Part shown: positions 15,862 through 25,584 of the stretch, piece after piece
Position numbering within the stretch: position 1 is the first letter of the stretch
Layout: every line of letters begins with the position of its first letter
NCBI GenBank assembly: GCA_938020505.1
Contig: CALIHR010000047.1
Coordinates: forward strand, 3,528-67,527
Origin: an uncultured Actinobaculum sp.
GTDB taxonomy: Bacteria > Actinomycetota > Actinomycetes > Actinomycetales > Actinomycetaceae
Direction: 5' to 3'
Length of the DNA: 64,000 nucleotides
Translations under genes and position numbers: made by a program
The notes under the pieces: generated by a model
Databases searched by the model: none
What the model was told of the DNA's origin: nothing
What the model saw: only the letters and a program-made list of their open reading frames with translations

Positions 15862-17490
15862 TCAGCCCTTGTTCTTCTTGCGGAGGAAGACGAGGGCTCC
15901 GCCCGCAGCCACAGCGAGCAAGCCGATGACTCCAAGCCAGAGCACCGCCGCGCCCGTGTCGGGAAGCGAGGGCTTCGAAGGCGTCGCCGTCGGAGTGGAA
16001 GGCGTCGCCGGGGTCGAGGGAGCCGGGGGCACGGGGGCGCCCGGCGTCGTCGGCGGCGCAATCGGCGTCGGCGGGGTGGTCCGCGTCGGAGGCGTGGCGA
16101 CCCGGCTGGCCTTGTTCGTCACGACGACGGACGTGAGCGTCCTGTCGCCGACGGTGACGACGGCGCTCTTGCCGTTGTCGGCCACCTTGACGTTCGAATC
16201 CTTCGAGGAGAAGACGGGGTCGCCCCAGGCCACTCCGTCGTCGGTCGGCTTGATCTCGGAAAGGGTGACCTTCGTGCCCTTGGGGAGGGAGCCGATCGTC
16301 TTAGCGGGGCCCCCGGCCTTGAGGCTGAGGGTGTCGGACTTCTCCTTGCCGTCGACGGTGTAGCTGGCCTTGACCGTGTACTCCTTCGCGGCGTCGACCT
16401 GCGAGGCCGCGTCGCCGGTGAGCGGCGCCTTGGTCACGCTGATGGAGCCGAAGCCGGCCCCGTCGAGCTTTCCGGCGCCGAGGGTCACGATGGCGGCGTC
16501 GCTCTTGACGTCCGAGCCGTTGACGTTCGCGTGGTTCTGTATCGCGTCGCCGGCCTTGACCTGCGAGGGGTCCTTGAGGACTGTGTAGTAGCCGAGTTCG
16601 TAGACGTATCCGTCCTGGCGGGGCCAGCTCGCCTGGAAGCCCTTCTCGTTGGGCTGGAACTGGAAGGCTCCGCCGCCGACGCTCTGGCCGACCTTGATCG
16701 TCTCGTCGGCGTCGGCCCCGGATTCGAACTTCTTCGAATCCTTCCACACGCGCAGAACGGGCTGCCGCCCGGACTCGTCCGAGAGCTTGTACCCGCCGTG
16801 GTCGGCGCTGAAGGTGTCGTTGACCGTGATCTGCCCGCTGTTGGCGTAGGCGCCGGCGTTGACCCAAATCCTCCAGTAGAAGAGGTTGGGGCTGACCTCG
16901 CCCTCGACCCAGCCCTGCTTGTAGGCCTTCTCGGGAAGTCCGCGCAGATCGCCGGGCTTGATCATTCCGCCGGGAAGCCCGACGACGATCGGGTTTCCGG
17001 GGACCTTGAACGTGAAGTTCTCGACCCCCTCGGACTTGGAGATCTGGGTCCGAACCCAGCCGCCGCCCGTCATGTCGGGGTGGGAATTGACGTAGTCCGT
17101 GAACGTGCAGGTCAGCGTCTGGCCCGCGCCGCCGGGGACCGTGCACTTGGCGACCTCGGTCTTTCCGTCGTTCGCGTACATCGGGAACGACGTGATCTGG
17201 GTGCGCATCGAGTCAGGCAGGCCGATGGTGAAGGTGTCGCCGGCCTTTGCGCCGGATCCGGTCGTGTCCACGGTGAACTTCACCTTGGTGATGTCCCACA
17301 CGTGGTGCGGCGTCGATTGGCCGTCGCGCGACGTGTTTTCGACCGTGATGCCGGTAACAACCTTGACTTCATTCGCATTCGCCGCGGTGGGCATGGAAAG
17401 GAGCGCACCGAGGCTTAGCGCGAGCGTGCAAATGAGCGTGAGGATCCCCGGCGCTTTCCGGCGGACCCCGATTGGTGAGGAAGTTGTCAT
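15862..17490 (-). CDS. LPXTG-anchored surface adhesin-like protein
   Basis: A 542-residue sortase substrate. It has an N-terminal signal peptide (hydrophobic core about residues 18-40, cleavage near ANAN), an SdrG/Clf-like N-terminal Ig-type region (about 40-350; contains VWDITKVKFTVDT and GWVRTQISKSEG), then a DUF5979-like Ig domain (GSISVTKAPLTGD to VVVTNKA, about 355-465). A Pro/Thr-rich wall-spanning stretch follows, and the protein ends with LPDTG, a hydrophobic helix and the tail RKKNKG. ATG at 17490 is chosen because AAGGA lies about 7 nt upstream and the signal peptide then starts correctly. Adhesion to host protein is inferred from fold similarity only. Confidence 0.9.
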   Translation of the reverse strand: MTTSSPIGVRRKAPGILTLICTLALSLGALLSMPTAANANEVKVVTGITVENTSRDGQSTPHHVWDITKVKFTVDTTGSGAKAGDTFTIGLPDSMRTQITSFPMYANDGKTEVAKCTVPGGAGQTLTCTFTDYVNSHPDMTGGGWVRTQISKSEGVENFTFKVPGNPIVVGLPGGMIKPGDLRGLPEKAYKQGWVEGEVSPNLFYWRIWVNAGAYANSGQITVNDTFSADHGGYKLSDESGRQPVLRVWKDSKKFESGADADETIKVGQSVGGGAFQFQPNEKGFQASWPRQDGYVYELGYYTVLKDPSQVKAGDAIQNHANVNGSDVKSDAAIVTLGAGKLDGAGFGSISVTKAPLTGDAASQVDAAKEYTVKASYTVDGKEKSDTLSLKAGGPAKTIGSLPKGTKVTLSEIKPTDDGVAWGDPVFSSKDSNVKVADNGKSAVVTVGDRTLTSVVVTNKASRVATPPTRTTPPTPIAPPTTPGAPVPPAPSTPATPSTPTATPSKPSLPDTGAAVLWLGVIGLLAVAAGGALVFLRKKNKG

Positions 17491-18005
17491 GAAGTTGTCC
17501 TTGCGTGTTGAGCCATGGGCGTTGTTCAAATGTGGGCACGTGTGGGGAATGGTTCCCATGGCATAGATCAATCGTAGATTAAACAGCCTTTTCCGGCCCC
17601 TCCGGGCCTATGGGGAACTCTACCCGTATGTAAAGTCGGCCACAAGGCGTCTGCAAGAGTTCCGAACAGTTCGCGCGGGGACCCTTCCGAGGCTCCGCGG
17701 GACGACGTCGAATCGCGCCGCCCCGCGGCCCGCATCCCCACACGGGCCGCGGATGGCCGCTCCAAGTGCGTGAACCGGAGCGACTACGTCAAGAGTAAGG
17801 AAAACAGAGGCTTAGCCCGTCATCCCGCAAACCGAGCCGACCAGCCACTTCGGGTGGACGCCTCGAAAAAGCCCGGAAGAAAAACAGGGGCTTTGCTTGA
17901 TTTAATCGTCAACCTTACGCGGCGGCGCCGGAGTGTTCGGAGAAAGAATCGAGCCCCGCGGAGGCAGTGACAATCGCCACTCGCGCGGCTGTGGGCCTCG
18001 CTCCC
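17491..18005. other. 515-bp intergenic region between adhesin and nrdF
   Basis: No credible gene. It holds the adhesin promoter on the right side of 17490, an inverted repeat with perfect 10-bp arms (17723-17732 and 17743-17752, 10-nt loop), and the 3' flank of nrdF. The sequence ACAGAGGCTTAGCC near 17803 resembles ACAGGGGCTTTGCT near 17884, possibly a degenerate duplication. Confidence 0.5.
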
Positions 18006-18983
18006 TCAGAAGTCCCAGTCGTCGTCGGTCGTGGCCTCGGCCGTGCCGATCACGTACGAGGAGCCCGATCCGGAGAAGAAATCGTGGTTTTCATCCGCGT
18101 TGGGCGAGAGCGCCGCGAGGATGGACGGGTTGACGGCGGTCTGGTCCGGTCCGAACAGCGCCTCGTATCCAAGGTTGTTCAGGGCCTTGTTCGCGTTGTG
18201 GCGCAGGAACATCTTGACGTCCTCGCTCAGCCCCATCTCGTCGTAGAGGGACTCGGTGTAAAGCTCCTCGTTGTCGTAGAGGTCCATCACCAGGCTGTAG
18301 GCATACTCCTGCAGCTCGTCGCGCCGCTCCTGCGAGGCCTTGGCCAGCGCCCTCTGGTATTTGTAGCCGATGTAGTAGCCGTGGACGGCTTCGTCGCGAA
18401 TGATGAGGCGGATGAGGTCGGCCGTGTTCGTCAGCTTGGCGTGGGCGGACCAGTGCATCGGAGCGTAGAAGCCCGAGTAGAAGAGAAAAGATTCGAGCAT
18501 CGTCGAGGCCACCTTGCGCTTTTCGGCGTCGTCGCCACGGTAGTAGTCGAGGATAATCTTGGCTTTCTTTTGAAGGTGCTCGTTCTCCTCCGACCACCTG
18601 AACGTCTCGTCGATCTCTTCCGTGGATATAAGGGTGGAAAATATCGAAGAATATGATTTGGCGTGAACCGATTCCATGAAGGCGATGTTGGTGAGAACGG
18701 CTTCCTCGTGAGGAGTGACGGCGTCGGGAATGAGCGAAACGGCCCCCACGGTTCCCTGCACGGTGTCGAGCAGCGTCAGCCCGGTGAACACGCGGGTGGT
18801 CATCTGCTGCTCGTGAGGCTTGAGGGTGTTCCACGAGGGAATGTCGTTCGAGAGCGGAATCTTTTCGGGGAGCCAAAAGTTGCCGGTGAGGCGATCCCAG
18901 ACCTCCAGGTCCTTTTCGTCCTCGATTCTGTTCCAGTTGATCGCCTTGACGGAATCGACCAGCTTGATCTTCGGCGGCGTCAT
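18006..18983 (-). CDS. nrdF: Ribonucleoside-diphosphate reductase class Ib, beta subunit
   Basis: A 325-residue R2F protein. The metal-ligand helices are recognisable: NIAFMESVHAKSYSSIF, and IIRDEAVHGYYIGYKYQ with the Glu-x-x-His pair. The C-terminal tail ends in DDDWDF, the peptide that docks to the alpha subunit. It carries the dimanganese/tyrosyl radical cofactor for NrdE, using NrdI as activator. GAGGAG stands 4 nt before ATG. Its partners nrdHIE are about 15 kb away at 34440-37310, and I see no NrdR box in front of this gene. Confidence 0.96.
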   Translation of the reverse strand: MTPPKIKLVDSVKAINWNRIEDEKDLEVWDRLTGNFWLPEKIPLSNDIPSWNTLKPHEQQMTTRVFTGLTLLDTVQGTVGAVSLIPDAVTPHEEAVLTNIAFMESVHAKSYSSIFSTLISTEEIDETFRWSEENEHLQKKAKIILDYYRGDDAEKRKVASTMLESFLFYSGFYAPMHWSAHAKLTNTADLIRLIIRDEAVHGYYIGYKYQRALAKASQERRDELQEYAYSLVMDLYDNEELYTESLYDEMGLSEDVKMFLRHNANKALNNLGYEALFGPDQTAVNPSILAALSPNADENHDFFSGSGSSYVIGTAEATTDDDWDF

Positions 18984-19127
18984 GATTCTCCTCGTTCAGG
19001 GTTGCCCGCTTGTACCCCGACATTCTTCCACGTCGCGGCGCCCAATGGAACGGACGCGCCAGCCCGGGCGGACTTCGCCCCGCCGGTTTCCGCACGCAAG
19101 CCTTAGCCCTCACCCGTTTGGCTCCCT

Positions 19128-19133
19128 TAGACT
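19128..19133 (+). promoter_or_regulatory. -10 box of a probable leaderless promoter (DUF418 gene)
   Basis: TAGACT followed after exactly 6 nt by the ATG of the next gene, which has no Shine-Dalgarno. This fits leaderless transcription. Confidence 0.5.
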
Positions 19134-19139
19134 TGTGCC

Positions 19140-20609
19140 ATGAGCATCACCGAGCCCGCTTCGTTTTCCCCAAACGGCGACGCCGGAGACTCCGACGCCG
19201 CCGCTCAGACGCAGGCCTCCCTGCCGGAGGGGCCGGCGGCTCTCGACCCGCAAGATTCGGCGGCGGACGGCCCGGGCGGCCGTTCCGCATCCGCAGGCGG
19301 GGAAACCACCCGACGGCTCGGGCGAATCGGCGGTTTGGACATCGCGCGAGGCCTGGCTGTCTTGGGAATGGTCTATGTGAACTTCGCGCCGATCGGCGAC
19401 GGCGACGACAAGTGGTCGTCGGCCCACTCGATCCTGTCCGACATTCCCAACGGGCGCTCCGCCATCCTCTTCGCCTTGGTCGCCGGAATATCGCTGTCCC
19501 TCCTCACGGGCAGGGACGCGCCCTACACCGGCGAGCGGATGGCGACCGCGCGCAAGCGCATCGTCGGGCGGGCCTTCCTCCTCGTCTTCCTCTCGATGTT
19601 GACGTCTCTGCTCAATCTGCCCGTCATCGTCATCCTCGGCTATTACGCCGTCTGGTTCGTCTTGGCCCTGCCCTTCACATCGTGGAGCGTGCGCAAGCTG
19701 TGGACGGCTGCGGCGGCGACGGCCGTCGTCGGCCCGATCCTCTCTGTGGCGATCGTGTGGTTGACGACCTCGCTCGGGCTTGTCGCGCAGGAGAACGACC
19801 CGTTCCTGTGGACGATGCTCATCGCCGGGAACTACCCGGGGCTGGTCTACATGGCTTTCGTCTTTGCGGGAATGGCGATCGGCAAGTCATGCGTCGCCGA
19901 GACGAGATACCAAGCGAAGCTCCTCGCCTTGGGCGCATTCTTGATGGTCCTGGGATACGGGGGAAGCTACGCTCTCACGCACACTTTGTTCGACTCCAAC
20001 GAGGCTCTGGAGGTGCGCGGGGCCGTTGTGACGGAGGAAGGCGGAGGAGGCCACACCGCCGTCCGTAACCCATCGGACGACGAGACGGATCCGCCTCCCG
20101 CCGACCCTGACAACGATCAGCGCGAGCACGCCTTCGACTGGGCGCCGGTCGCCTTTGACCCGGCCTCGCAGCTGATTACGGCCAACCCTCACGCCAACAC
20201 GGTGTTCGAAGTCGTCGGATCGGGGGGCTTTGCGATCGCGCTGACCGGGCTGTGCCTGCTCATCGGCAGGGCTTCCCGCAACGTGCTTTGGCCGCTGGCC
20301 GCAGTCGGCTCCATGTCGCTGACGGTCTACGCAACCCATCTTGTGGTTCTCGGAACGATGCCGAGCCTTGCGAACAACAGCTGGGAGGCCATGCTGTGGA
20401 TGTCCGTCGGCGCCATGGTCGTATGCGGCCTGTGGCGTTTCTTCTACAGGCGCGGGCCGTTGGAGTGGGCAATGTGGCGGTTCTCTTACTACGTCGCGAG
20501 TCTGCTCTCCGCGAAGCGAATCGCGCCGCCGGGCGGGTTTGAGGCACGGGTTCGCCAGAATCCGGTCGCCCTCGAGCAGGGCGGGGCCCTGAATCCTTCT
20601 GCTCTCTGA
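19140..20609 (+). CDS. DUF418-family multispanning membrane protein
   Basis: A 489-residue protein. After a hydrophilic N-terminal 60 residues comes RIGGLDIARGLAVLGMVYVNF, the start of the acyltransferase-like DUF418/DUF1624 fold, then about ten hydrophobic helices. The C-terminal signature FFYRRGPLEWAMWRFSY matches the DUF418 end motif (GPLEW). Such proteins are probable membrane acyltransferases; the substrate is unknown. An acidic insertion (NPSDDETDPPPADPDNDQ, about residues 310-328) interrupts the helices. Translation probably starts without a leader. Confidence 0.82.
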   Translation: MSITEPASFSPNGDAGDSDAAAQTQASLPEGPAALDPQDSAADGPGGRSASAGGETTRRLGRIGGLDIARGLAVLGMVYVNFAPIGDGDDKWSSAHSILSDIPNGRSAILFALVAGISLSLLTGRDAPYTGERMATARKRIVGRAFLLVFLSMLTSLLNLPVIVILGYYAVWFVLALPFTSWSVRKLWTAAAATAVVGPILSVAIVWLTTSLGLVAQENDPFLWTMLIAGNYPGLVYMAFVFAGMAIGKSCVAETRYQAKLLALGAFLMVLGYGGSYALTHTLFDSNEALEVRGAVVTEEGGGGHTAVRNPSDDETDPPPADPDNDQREHAFDWAPVAFDPASQLITANPHANTVFEVVGSGGFAIALTGLCLLIGRASRNVLWPLAAVGSMSLTVYATHLVVLGTMPSLANNSWEAMLWMSVGAMVVCGLWRFFYRRGPLEWAMWRFSYYVASLLSAKRIAPPGGFEARVRQNPVALEQGGALNPSAL

Positions 20610-20636
20610 CTGGCGCAGCGTTCTCAGCCGACGACG

Positions 20637-21053
20637 TCAGTCGAGGCGGCCGAAGTTGGAGTCCCGGCCGAGCAGCCTGTCGAGCTCGCGCCGTTCCTTC
20701 TTCGTCGGTCTGCCCGTTCCGGGCTCGCGCCGCATCAGGGGAATGTGCACGCGCGGGCGCTCGGGCGTGAGATTCTCGTAGCACGCCTGAGCCAGGGGCG
20801 CGCTCGTTCGCTTCGAAATGACGCCCGTGACTTTGAGAATCCGATCGAATCCCTCGAACCGATAGCGCACTTCGTCGCCGACTCGGACGGGAGTCGAAGG
20901 CTTGGCCGTCTCGCCGTTCACCCTGACGTGCCCGGCTTTGCACTCCGACGTCGCCAGCGAGCGGGTCTTGCATTGGCGCACGCTCCACAGCCAAACGTCC
21001 ACGCGGACTTTCGTCCGCTCGCCGCCGCTTGCGCCGAGGCTCTTCCCGCTCAT
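20637..21053 (-). CDS. S4-domain RNA-binding protein (Hsp15-like)
   Basis: A 138-residue protein with an S4 domain (about residues 15-85: VRVDVWLWSVRQCKTRSLATSECKAG region, GHVRVNGETAKPS, VGDEVRYR). Length and the basic C-terminal tail (TGRPTKKERRELDR) match Hsp15/HslR-type proteins that bind 50S subunits carrying stalled peptidyl-tRNA. GAGGGG lies 5 nt before ATG. It is convergent with the DUF418 gene. Confidence 0.85.
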   Translation of the reverse strand: MSGKSLGASGGERTKVRVDVWLWSVRQCKTRSLATSECKAGHVRVNGETAKPSTPVRVGDEVRYRFEGFDRILKVTGVISKRTSAPLAQACYENLTPERPRVHIPLMRREPGTGRPTKKERRELDRLLGRDSNFGRLD

Positions 21054-21132
21054 GCCGGCCCCTCGCCGGCTGAGCGGTCTCGGCGCAGCCGCGGCCGTGT
21101 TTCAATCCCTCGCCCGCCGGGTCGCCGCATCG

Positions 21133-22896
21133 TCATTTGCCCTTCCCCGCGGTTCGGTAGACTCCTAAGACCGCCTCGGTCAGGTCCGTGTAAACCAAAC
21201 GGCTACCCTGCCAGGCAAAGCCGCAGGGCCGCAGCACGTCGCCTCCGTTCGCCCCTGCGAGCAGCTGGTCGGCGCGCGTCTTGTCGATCCCGGCGACCGT
21301 CGCGCCGTCGCCGTCGACGAGGATCGACGAAACGACGGCGGGCGCACTGGATTCGCCTGCTGACTTGCCGCGGGTTTCGACGTTGACGACGGCGATGTCG
21401 TGGCTGAGGTCCACGCCTTTGACTTTCGCCTCGCCGATGGCTGCGCTGCGCTTGCCGTCGATCGAGAGCTTCCCGTCGCCGGCGGAAAGGAGCACCGGCG
21501 CCTTCGGACCCGCGGCCAGGTATCGCTTGCCCGGGGGAAGGGGGCGCGCCGTGTCTTTGCCAGCCGCATCGCCGTCCGTGGCGCCGCGGGACGACGCTTT
21601 GCCGCCCGCGCCGTCCGGCGGCGTCGGCGACGCCGAGGCTTCGGAGTCCTCGCCCGAGGCCTCGTCGTCCACGCCGTTGGTCTGGCCAAGCCGCGAGCGG
21701 ATGTCCGCCTCGGCGTCCGCAAGGCTGGAGTCGGACTCGACGGCCGAGCTCAGCACAGTCACCTCGGCGTCGAGTTCCCACGCGTCGTCCGCCCCGGCGC
21801 CGATTCCGACCAGGCCCGATTCGGCTTCGCAGATCACTCCGTCTTTAAGCGCTGCGCAAGCGCCGTCGAAATCTTTCCTGACGAAGCGATTTCCGTGGGT
21901 GAAGTAGACGCCCGACGTAGATTCCGTCCGCACGACGAGGTAAGACCCAGTCATCTGCGCGCGAATTCCTGTCGCTTGGGAGGCCGGAGGCTTTATCGGC
22001 TTGTGCGCGGATTTCTTTTGCGGCGACGCGCCGGAGGGAACGCCGTTCGACGACGGGCCGTTTGAAGGCGAAGCGCCGTCGGCGGGAGAGCCGGACGTCG
22101 AACCCGAGCGCGAAGGCGAGCTGCCGCGCGAAGGCGAGGGGCTCAAAGCCCGCGGCGTCTTCGGCCGCTTGGCGGCCGCGGAGGAGGCTGCTTTTCCGGG
22201 GGTCGGCGAAGCCTTTTCGCCCGCCGACGGCGAGGGATTCTTTTCGGTCCCTTCCGTCTTTTGCGCAGCGGTCTTTGGCGCGGCGATTCTCAGATTCTTG
22301 TCCGCGACGGGGGCACCGTCGGCGTCGAACCCCGTCACGTGGACGTCCTTCGTTCCGTCCCAGGTGAGGAAATAGGCGACGCCTTCGCGCACGCCGACGA
22401 ATTGGAAGGTGCCGGCGGGGCCGACGCTGAGGTCTTTGAACCGCCCGCTGGCCGGATTGAGGATGCGCGGATCGCCCACCGACCATTCGCCGTCCTCGTA
22501 GTTCGAGGTCAGGCACACGGTGGGCGAGTCTCCGACGCAGTCGACCCAGCCGTCCGCGGTCTTCTTCCACAAGGCCTTTGCCTCGCCCGGCGCGTATCCG
22601 GCCAGCTCCGAGCTCTTCGCCTTGAAGTCGTGGCGCACAGAGACAGCCGTTTTTCCGCTGACGACGACGCCCGCGAGTTCGCCGGGGCCGCTCTCCTTGC
22701 GTTCGAGGAGAGCGGCCGTCCCGGGGATTTTCGGTGCGTATTTGAGGGCGGCAAGGGTGGGCGCGGGAGCGGGCTCCGTCGCGGATGTGCCTGCGCCGGA
22801 CGGCGGCGTCGGCTTCGGCGTTTGGCCGCAGGCCCCGAGGACCATGAGAAGACCCGCGAGCGCGGCCGATGTGCGCGCGAACGGCCTACGGGTCAT
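21133..22896 (-). CDS. Exported lipoprotein of unknown function with long low-complexity linkers
   Basis: A 587-residue predicted lipoprotein: signal peptide MTRRPFARTSAALAG, lipobox LGAC. It has beta-rich segments (about 60-200, 315-395, 470-587) separated by two Ser/Pro/Ala/Gly-rich linkers (about 205-310 and 400-460), which may be an Ala/Ser-rich spacer exposing domains on the surface. The pattern of repeated strands is compatible with a beta-propeller, but I do not recognise a family. The second ATG (22896) is preferred over the one at 22902, since AAGGAG is 7 nt before it and only 1 nt before the first. Confidence 0.75.
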   Translation of the reverse strand: MTRRPFARTSAALAGLLMVLGACGQTPKPTPPSGAGTSATEPAPAPTLAALKYAPKIPGTAALLERKESGPGELAGVVVSGKTAVSVRHDFKAKSSELAGYAPGEAKALWKKTADGWVDCVGDSPTVCLTSNYEDGEWSVGDPRILNPASGRFKDLSVGPAGTFQFVGVREGVAYFLTWDGTKDVHVTGFDADGAPVADKNLRIAAPKTAAQKTEGTEKNPSPSAGEKASPTPGKAASSAAAKRPKTPRALSPSPSRGSSPSRSGSTSGSPADGASPSNGPSSNGVPSGASPQKKSAHKPIKPPASQATGIRAQMTGSYLVVRTESTSGVYFTHGNRFVRKDFDGACAALKDGVICEAESGLVGIGAGADDAWELDAEVTVLSSAVESDSSLADAEADIRSRLGQTNGVDDEASGEDSEASASPTPPDGAGGKASSRGATDGDAAGKDTARPLPPGKRYLAAGPKAPVLLSAGDGKLSIDGKRSAAIGEAKVKGVDLSHDIAVVNVETRGKSAGESSAPAVVSSILVDGDGATVAGIDKTRADQLLAGANGGDVLRPCGFAWQGSRLVYTDLTEAVLGVYRTAGKGK

Positions 22897-23212
22897 TCTC
22901 ATTCTCCTTCCGGGAGGACCTTGCGAGCCGACCTCCCTACTGTTTCACGGTCTGCAACAAATTGCGAACCGAATCCCTGGCGACGAGTCCCCAAACGGGA
23001 GGCGCCGCCCTCCAGACGGCGCGCGAAGCCTGGGCATGCACGCCGGAAACCGGGCCCGCCAGCGGCATTCGGCCGACCGATGCTCGCACGGACGCCGGCA
23101 GGCCGCTGTTCCATCGGTCACGGCCCGCAGGCCGCCCTCGTGTCCGTCGGCGGCTTCTATCGGCCGCCCTCAGGCGGCCCGCCGATGCGATGGCTGAAAG
23201 CCGCTCGTCCGG
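22897..23212. other. Intergenic region between two exported lipoprotein genes
   Basis: About 316 bp without a gene. A small hairpin GGCCGCC-CTCA-GGCGGCC (23162-23179) lies 34 bp downstream of the protease stop and may be its terminator. GGCCGCCCTC also occurs about 40 bp earlier. The rest probably holds the promoter for the unknown lipoprotein. Confidence 0.5.
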
Positions 23213-25201
23213 TCACTGGCTGACGACCGTCGTCACGTCGGAGGGCGTCGGCTTCTTGCCCGCCTTCACGTTGGCGAGCATGAGCATCCGCGCCCCCCGC
23301 ATGTCGATGACGACGTCGGAACCCGTTCCCTCGGCGTCGAAATCCCCCGCCGCGAGCGCTTTGACCTGGCTCGGATCGATTCCCGCGGCGCGAATGTCAT
23401 AGGGCGTGATGCGATAGACAGGGAGGTTGCCCTTCGGTTCGTCGTCGGTGATGAGCCACGCGGCGAACCTTCCGCTGCGGTCCCTGCCGACAACCATGAC
23501 GTCCGTGAGGCGGCCGCCGCCGAAGTCCCCGGCCGCGACGACGCCGTCGATCCCGCTCGCCAGCGGGCCGCTCGCGCCGCCTTCGCCGCCAACCAGGCCC
23601 TTGAGGCCGTGGACGGGCCACGGCTTGTCCCTGGTCAGCCCGTGTTTGGACACGTGAAGATAGACGCTCGTCGTGCCGTCGGCCCACACAACGAGGAGGT
23701 CGTCCCTCTTGTGGTCGCCGTCCGGGCTGAAGTCGCCGCCGATGATCTGGCGTGCCTGAACCCATTCGAGGGGATCGTGGGGGTTGAGATGCATCAGCCG
23801 GCGAGGCCCTCCCGAGCCCGGGTCCTGGAGCATCATGATCTTCCCGTCTCGCCCGAGGAACACGAGGTCGTCCTGGCCCGAGCCGTCGAGGTCCGCGGTC
23901 GTGAGCATCCGCGGCTGCAGGTTCGACGACGACCCGCGCGAGACCCTCCGGGAGGCCATGAACGGGAATGTGAGGCTGCCCGAGCCCAGGAAGACGTCCA
24001 TCGTCCCGTTGCGCCAGGAGACGACCAGGTCGTCGGCGCCGTCCACGGCGCCGAAGTTGCCTGCCGCCATGAGCTGGGCACCGCTCCAGTCGCCGGCTTT
24101 CGACAGGTCGAATGCCTCGGCCTTCGCGATGAGCTCGGTGACGAATCCGGACATGCGCACGCCCACGGATTCGTCGTCGGTGTATCCGCCGCCGTCTTGG
24201 CCGCCCCCCGTGACGGCGACCATGCACCACTTGGTCACGCCGTTGACCGTCTTCGGAACGAGCCACGGTCCGCCGGAGACGCCGCTGGCCATCCCGGAGC
24301 ATTTGATGTTGAAGAAAGACGTGCCCGCTTCCCGGTACTCGGAGGTCGAGTTGAGGCAGTGGCGGGGGTAGGCGGCGGTGTACGTCGAATTGTCGGAGTC
24401 GTCGGCCGGGTAGCCGACGATCTCCACCTTCGGCTGGGCGATCTGCGCGTCGAGGGAGATGTCGAACCCGCCCGTCACCTCTTGGATCGTCTGGTTGGCG
24501 ACGTTCGGGGCGACGCTGAGGACGGCGACGTCGTAGGCGACGCCGTCGTCGCCCTCGCTCTCGTAGCGGGGGTCGATGTGGATGGCGGAACCGGACATCT
24601 CCCAGACCCCGTATGGCGTTTGAGCCCGGCCGTCCACCCACGAGAATTGGGGGATGAACACGACCGACTGGGCGTTGACGTTGTACCAGCAGTGCGCCGC
24701 GGAGACGACGATCGTCCCCGAAGCCGAATTGACGACGGAGCCGGAGCACGTGTGGTATTCGGCGGTCGAGCGCGGCCCCGTGCGGTAGAAGAAGGTTCCC
24801 GTCTGCGGCAGTCCGATGAAGTTCTCGCCGACGCCCACCGGCCCCTCGCCGAGTTGGACGTTCGAAAGCTTGGGGTCCTTTAGGGCAGAAGCGGGCAGTT
24901 GGGTCGCCTGGGCCGACGGCTGCCTCTGCCCAGGCTGCTTTTGCTGGCCCGGCTGATTCGACGACGGCGGATCGGCCTGGTCCGGGTGAGCGCCCCTGAC
25001 CGCTTGGGCGAGCCTGTCCTTGGTCCAGAAGCCGTTGCCGCCCACATGGCCCTTGGCGCGGGAGTCGAGGGCGACCCGCCCGCCTTCCGAAAGCGGACGA
25101 GGCACAGGCGGCTTGAGAATGGGGCGGGAGCAGCCCGCCAGCATGAGGCATGCGCACACCACGGCGAGCACGATCCGCCTGCAGCCTGTGATTCTCGCCA
25201 T
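23213..25201 (-). CDS. Surface serine protease lipoprotein with FG-GAP/VCBS-like repeats
   Basis: A 662-residue lipoprotein (lipobox LAGC, Cys 24) with a Pro/Gln linker (about 70-105), a trypsin/V8-like protease domain (about 125-365) and a C-terminal repeat domain (about 370-650). The triad is visible: H170 in SAAHCW, D224 in YDVAVL, S309 in SGVSGG. The repeats carry Asp/Gly-rich calcium-type loops: DGADDLVVSW, DLDGSGQDDLVF, DGDHKRDDLLVV, FGGGRLTDVMVV, DAEGTGSDVVID, compatible with a seven-bladed propeller. AGGAGG precedes ATG by 4 nt. A lipid-anchored protease fused to a propeller suggests cleavage of a bound surface or host target; that is inference. Confidence 0.88.
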   Translation of the reverse strand: MARITGCRRIVLAVVCACLMLAGCSRPILKPPVPRPLSEGGRVALDSRAKGHVGGNGFWTKDRLAQAVRGAHPDQADPPSSNQPGQQKQPGQRQPSAQATQLPASALKDPKLSNVQLGEGPVGVGENFIGLPQTGTFFYRTGPRSTAEYHTCSGSVVNSASGTIVVSAAHCWYNVNAQSVVFIPQFSWVDGRAQTPYGVWEMSGSAIHIDPRYESEGDDGVAYDVAVLSVAPNVANQTIQEVTGGFDISLDAQIAQPKVEIVGYPADDSDNSTYTAAYPRHCLNSTSEYREAGTSFFNIKCSGMASGVSGGPWLVPKTVNGVTKWCMVAVTGGGQDGGGYTDDESVGVRMSGFVTELIAKAEAFDLSKAGDWSGAQLMAAGNFGAVDGADDLVVSWRNGTMDVFLGSGSLTFPFMASRRVSRGSSSNLQPRMLTTADLDGSGQDDLVFLGRDGKIMMLQDPGSGGPRRLMHLNPHDPLEWVQARQIIGGDFSPDGDHKRDDLLVVWADGTTSVYLHVSKHGLTRDKPWPVHGLKGLVGGEGGASGPLASGIDGVVAAGDFGGGRLTDVMVVGRDRSGRFAAWLITDDEPKGNLPVYRITPYDIRAAGIDPSQVKALAAGDFDAEGTGSDVVIDMRGARMLMLANVKAGKKPTPSDVTTVVSQ

Positions 25202-25584
25202 CTACCCTCCTGTTTGGACGCCACCGGCTTCAACGTCGCGCACGCCCGAGGAATTCCCCGGCAGCGCACGTCGGCGTCGCAAAGCGAATTCGCGGCGTCG
25301 TGCGGCGATGCCTTCCCAGGGATCATTCTAGGCCTCCCCTCGGCCCGCCGACGCCTCTCCCTCGGGCTTGTGTGTCTCCCCTCAGGCTGCGCGTCTTGCG
25401 CGTCTCCTTTTGGCTTGCGCTCTCTCGGTCTGCGCGCCCCTTCTTGGCCTGCGCTCCCTTTTTGGTCTGCACCCCTTGGCCGGTGCGTCTTCGGAGCGGC
25501 GGTTTTCCCTGGCCGAAACGAGCGTGCAAAATATCCTTGGTTGCTGTCACACCGAAGCAACGCACCGACCGTCTGGAGCCCTCA
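25202..25584. other. Intergenic region with degenerate tandem repeat
   Basis: 383 bp between divergent genes. Positions about 25370-25490 carry a degenerate repeat of roughly 17-21 bp with core TTGGTCTGCGC/TTGGCCTGCGCTC, four to five units. Open frames through it are compositional. The right end holds the ribosome binding site of the small membrane protein gene. Confidence 0.6.
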
